7,308 nt of DNA from Treponema sp. GTDB taxonomy: Bacteria > Spirochaetota > Spirochaetia > Treponematales > Breznakiellaceae. The DNA lies in contig JAITON010000196.1 of the NCBI GenBank assembly GCA_031289935.1, forward strand, positions 1 to 7,308, read 5' to 3'. A program made the translations under genes and the position numbers. Position 1 is the first letter of the stretch; every line of letters begins with the position of its first letter. The notes beneath the pieces are model-generated. The model saw nothing but the letters and a program-made list of their open reading frames with translations, ran no database searches and was not told where the DNA came from. Shown here piece after piece: positions 5,326 to 7,308 of the stretch.

Positions 5326-6954
5326 TCCATAGAAGATCTGGCGGAACTCATCTTCGACCTGAAGAACGCCAACCCCCAGGCCCGCATCAGCGTAAAGCTC
5401 GTATCGGAGCACGGGGTGGGCACTATCGCCGCAGGGGTCGCCAAGGCCCATGCCGACAACATCCTGATTTCCGGCTACGACGGCGGCACCGGGGCCAGCC
5501 CCCAATCGAGTATCCGCCACGCGGGGATTCCCTGGGAACTGGGCCTGTCGGAGACCCACCAGACCCTGGTACGGAACGGGCTCCGGGGCCGGGTCAAACT
5601 ACAGACCGACGGGCAGCTCAAGACGGGCCGGGACATCGTGATTGCGGGGATGCTCGGGGCCGAGGAGTTCGGCTTCGGCACGGCCACCCTCATCGTTCTG
5701 GGCTGCGTGATGATGCGGAAGTGCCACGAGAACACCTGCCCCATGGGGGTGGCCACCCAGGACCCGGAACTACGGAAGCGTTTTGCGGGCAAACCTGAAT
5801 ATCTGGTCAACTTCTTCCGCTTCCTGGCGGAGGAGACCCGGGAAATCATGGCTTCCCTGGGGTTCAGAAGTTTTGACGATCTGGTGGGCCATGGGGAGTA
5901 CCTGGTGGAGCGGAAAAGCGGCAAACCCAAGGCGGCCGCTCTGGATCTGAGCGCAATCCTCCACCAGGAAGAGGGGCCGGCCTACATCCCAGGCGGCCAA
6001 GCCCTGCACCATGCGCAGGAGCAGGTGCACAAGATTGGGGAGGTCCTGGACCGGGAGCTTATCGAAAAGTGCTTTGCGGCCCTGGAACAAAAGACTCCCA
6101 CGGCCCTGGAACTGCCGGTAAAGAACACGGACCGGGCGGTGGGGGCCATGCTGAGCTACGAGGTGAGTAAGCGTTTCGGGAGCCAGGGCCTGCCGGACAA
6201 CTTTGTAACCCTGGACTTCCGGGGTTCGGCGGGGCAGAGCTTCGGGGCCTTTCTGGCCAAGGGCATCACCTTCCGGCTGGCGGGAGACGCCAACGACTAC
6301 CTGGGCAAGGGCCTCTCCGGCGGCCGCATCGTGATGGCCCCCCCCGTGGGCTCACGCTTTAAGACCGAGGAGAACATCATCACAGGGAACACAGCCCTGT
6401 ACGGGGCTACCTCCGGGGAGGTCTATGTGGCGGGAGTGGCCGGGGAGCGGTTTTGTGTACGGAACTCCGGGGCCGTTGCCGTGGTGGAAGGTACTGGGGA
6501 CCACTGCGCGGAGTATATGACCGGCGGCCGGCTCATTGTACTGGGCCGGGTGGGGCGGAACTTCGCCGCAGGCATGTCCGGGGGAATCGCCTATGTGTAC
6601 GACCAGGCAGGCGGCGGGGATGGCCATCGGGCAAGCGAAAAAGATGGCCATCAGGCAGGCGGCAAAGATGGACATCCCTTCGAGTTCTACCTCAACCCGG
6701 GCATGGTGGAGCTTTCGGGCCTGGAAACCGAGGAGGACGAGGTTTTTGTCAAAGAGCAGATCGGCAAACATGTGTACTGGACCGGTTCAGTCTACGCCAA
6801 GGGGGTTCTGGACGCCTGGGAGACGAGCCGGAGGCGGTTCATCAAGGTGCTGCCGGTGGAGTACAAGCGGGCGCTCCAGCAGATGAAGCTGGCGGAACTG
6901 GACCGGAAGCTCTACGAGATACGGGAACGGGAAGCGCTGGAAGTACGGGTATAA
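5326..6954 (+). pseudogene. gltB: GltB C-terminal part, FMN/3Fe-4S and beta-helix domains
   Basis: 542 sense codons in the gltB frame after the TAG. Motifs: LVSEHGVGTIAAGVAKAHAD, the FMN phosphate-binding GYDGGTGASP (from residue 1072 in read-through numbering), and the 3Fe-4S ligands Cys1149, Cys1155 and Cys1160 in a C-x5-C-x4-C pattern ending in CPMGVATQD. The GXGXG beta-helix follows (GSAGQSFGAF, GKGLSGGRIV, GNTALYGATSGEVYVAGVAG), with a repeat insert at 6619-6675. The first in-frame start codon is GTG at 5416 with GGAG six bases ahead, so a separate 512-residue product is formally possible. It would begin inside the barrel, so independent function is doubtful. Confidence 0.85.
6619..6675 (+). 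repeat. 24-bp in-frame tandem repeat inserted in gltB
   Basis: Two full units (6619-6642 and 6643-6666) and a 9-base partial third encode DGHRASEK, DGHQAGGK and DGH. The bases just upstream (DQAGGG) resemble part of unit 2, hinting at an older copy. The insert falls between AYVYD and FYLNPGMVEL in the C-terminal beta-helix domain, at a surface loop by analogy with the family, and keeps the frame. Confidence 0.85.
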
Positions 6955-6970
6955 GAGCCTTACCGGGAAG

Positions 6971-7152
6971 TCCCTTCCCTACGGAAGGGGAAGAGCTTTC
7001 CCTCTATAAGAGGAAGGGCTTTCCCTCTATAAGGGGAAGCCCCTTCCCTCTATAAGGGGAAGGGATTTCCCTACGGAAGGGACGCCCCTTCCCTCTATAA
7101 GGGGAAGGGAGTTCCCTACGGAAGGGAAGGGACTTCCCTCTATAAGGGGTCC
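6971..7152. repeat. Tandem array of eight 22-23 bp hairpin-like units after gltB
   Basis: TTCCCT begins at 6975, 6998, 7021, 7044, 7067, 7089, 7112 and 7134, steps of 23 or 22 bp. Each unit is TTCCCT, a 5-base loop, then AGGG with GAA or a close variant; one unit has AGAGG. The loop has only two forms, ACGGA (units 1, 5, 7) and CTATA (units 2, 3, 4, 6, 8). Unit 7 forms a perfect 6-bp stem. The array starts 16 bases after the gltB stop. It may act as an RNA 3'-end structure, but it lacks the T-run of an intrinsic terminator. The open frame on the opposite strand through it is a by-product of the repeat. Confidence 0.92.
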
Positions 7153-7271
7153 AAGGCCGGGCCGAAGGGGCCGGGGCGGCGGGTTTTAGGCGGAATTTTC
7201 GAACTCTGGTAGAACCACTTGACTTTCCCGGCAAAAACGCCGATTCTAAAGCGTGAGTCCTGTAAAGTCTT

Positions 7272-7308
7272 CCGGGCATGGCTTGGGCATGCCTAGGGCA
7301 TGCCCGGG
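7272..7308. repeat. 11-bp triple repeat with inverted-repeat arms at the window end
   Basis: GGGCATG occurs at 7274, 7285 and 7296, an 11-bp period. The outer parts also form a perfect 9-bp inverted repeat, CCGGGCATG (7272-7280) with CATGCCCGG (7299-7307). The window stops here, so the full extent is unknown. Bases 7153-7271 contain no gene or clear site; a TTGACT at 7219 lacks a convincing -10. Confidence 0.7.

Larger units (their letters stand above)
2260..6954 (+). pseudogene. gltB: Glutamate synthase large subunit with internal TAG
   Basis: The frame runs 1564 codons plus a final TAA, broken only by TAG at codon 1022. GltB makes two L-glutamate from L-glutamine and 2-oxoglutarate: it releases ammonia from glutamine and tunnels it to an FMN/3Fe-4S synthase site, with electrons from a GltD-type subunit or ferredoxin. 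Domains in order: class II glutaminase (from Cys20 to about 435), central domain (about 485-770), FMN TIM barrel (about 860-1180) and C-terminal GXGXG beta-helix (about 1290-1487). The length is slightly above the usual 1500-1530, partly because of a repeat insert. All expected motifs are present and no frameshift is visible. Cleavage before Cys20 would remove a 19-residue propeptide. No gltD follows within 354 bases. If the TAG is real and not read through, the enzyme is split inside the FMN barrel and is very probably inactive. Confidence 0.9.

Noticed and set aside
4267..5559. Long minus-strand frame of 430 codons opposite gltB
   Set aside because: A shadow frame caused by high GC and strong codon bias in gltB, whose protein motifs are unmistakable on the plus strand.
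7153..7200. Intrinsic terminator in the GC-rich stretch after the 3' array
   Set aside because: Only short GGCC pairings and a four-T run are present; no stable stem directly followed by a T tract.
7004..7279. Minus-strand frame of 91 codons with YRGK and PFRRE repeats
   Set aside because: The repeats in the peptide are simply the 22-23 bp DNA array read through; no conserved domain.

Overview
The window holds one incomplete gene on the minus strand, then a LysR-type regulator and a glutamate synthase large-subunit gene (gltB) in tandem on the plus strand. Two unusual tandem-repeat arrays flank the lysR-gltB pair. The lysR-gltB part is GC-rich with G/C-ending codons; the left-hand gene is clearly AT-richer. 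The GltB type, the GC contrast and the many small intergenic repeats suggest a spirochaete, perhaps a termite-gut Treponema relative. This is a tentative impression from recall, not a database result.

Layout. Bases 1-687 (minus) encode the first 229 residues of a CrtC/AttH-type lipocalin-like protein that runs off the left edge. Bases 688-940 show no convincing gene, only a weak 29-codon ORF. Bases 941-1187 are about twelve units on a 21-22 bp period; most of the first eight have the form AAAAC-N7-GTTTT, with conserved arms and a changing loop. A dyad and a promoter-like sequence lead into lysR (1249-2205). A 54-bp gap carries a second dyad of the same geometry, a good sigma70-like promoter and a strong ribosome binding site for gltB. 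The gltB frame runs from 2260 to 6954 but has an in-frame TAG at 5323-5325, where the family has a conserved Tyr. After gltB, eight units on a 22-23 bp period (TTCCCT-N5-AGGG) fill 6971-7152. The last 150 bases show no gene, but the window ends in an 11-bp triple repeat with a long inverted repeat.

How it fits together. GltB with a GltD-type partner or ferredoxin makes glutamate from glutamine and 2-oxoglutarate. A LysR regulator directly upstream is a plausible controller, and the two matched dyads (TATA[A/C]-N8-[T/G]TATA), one before each gene, support autoregulation plus control of gltB. No gltD lies within the 354 bases after gltB. Apart from the single TAG, gltB looks intact, so the choices are a recent nonsense mutation, a sequence error, or UAG read-through.

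The points most worth attention are the amber codon, the two arrays that share one design with unrelated sequences, and the in-frame tandem insertions inside both LysR and GltB.
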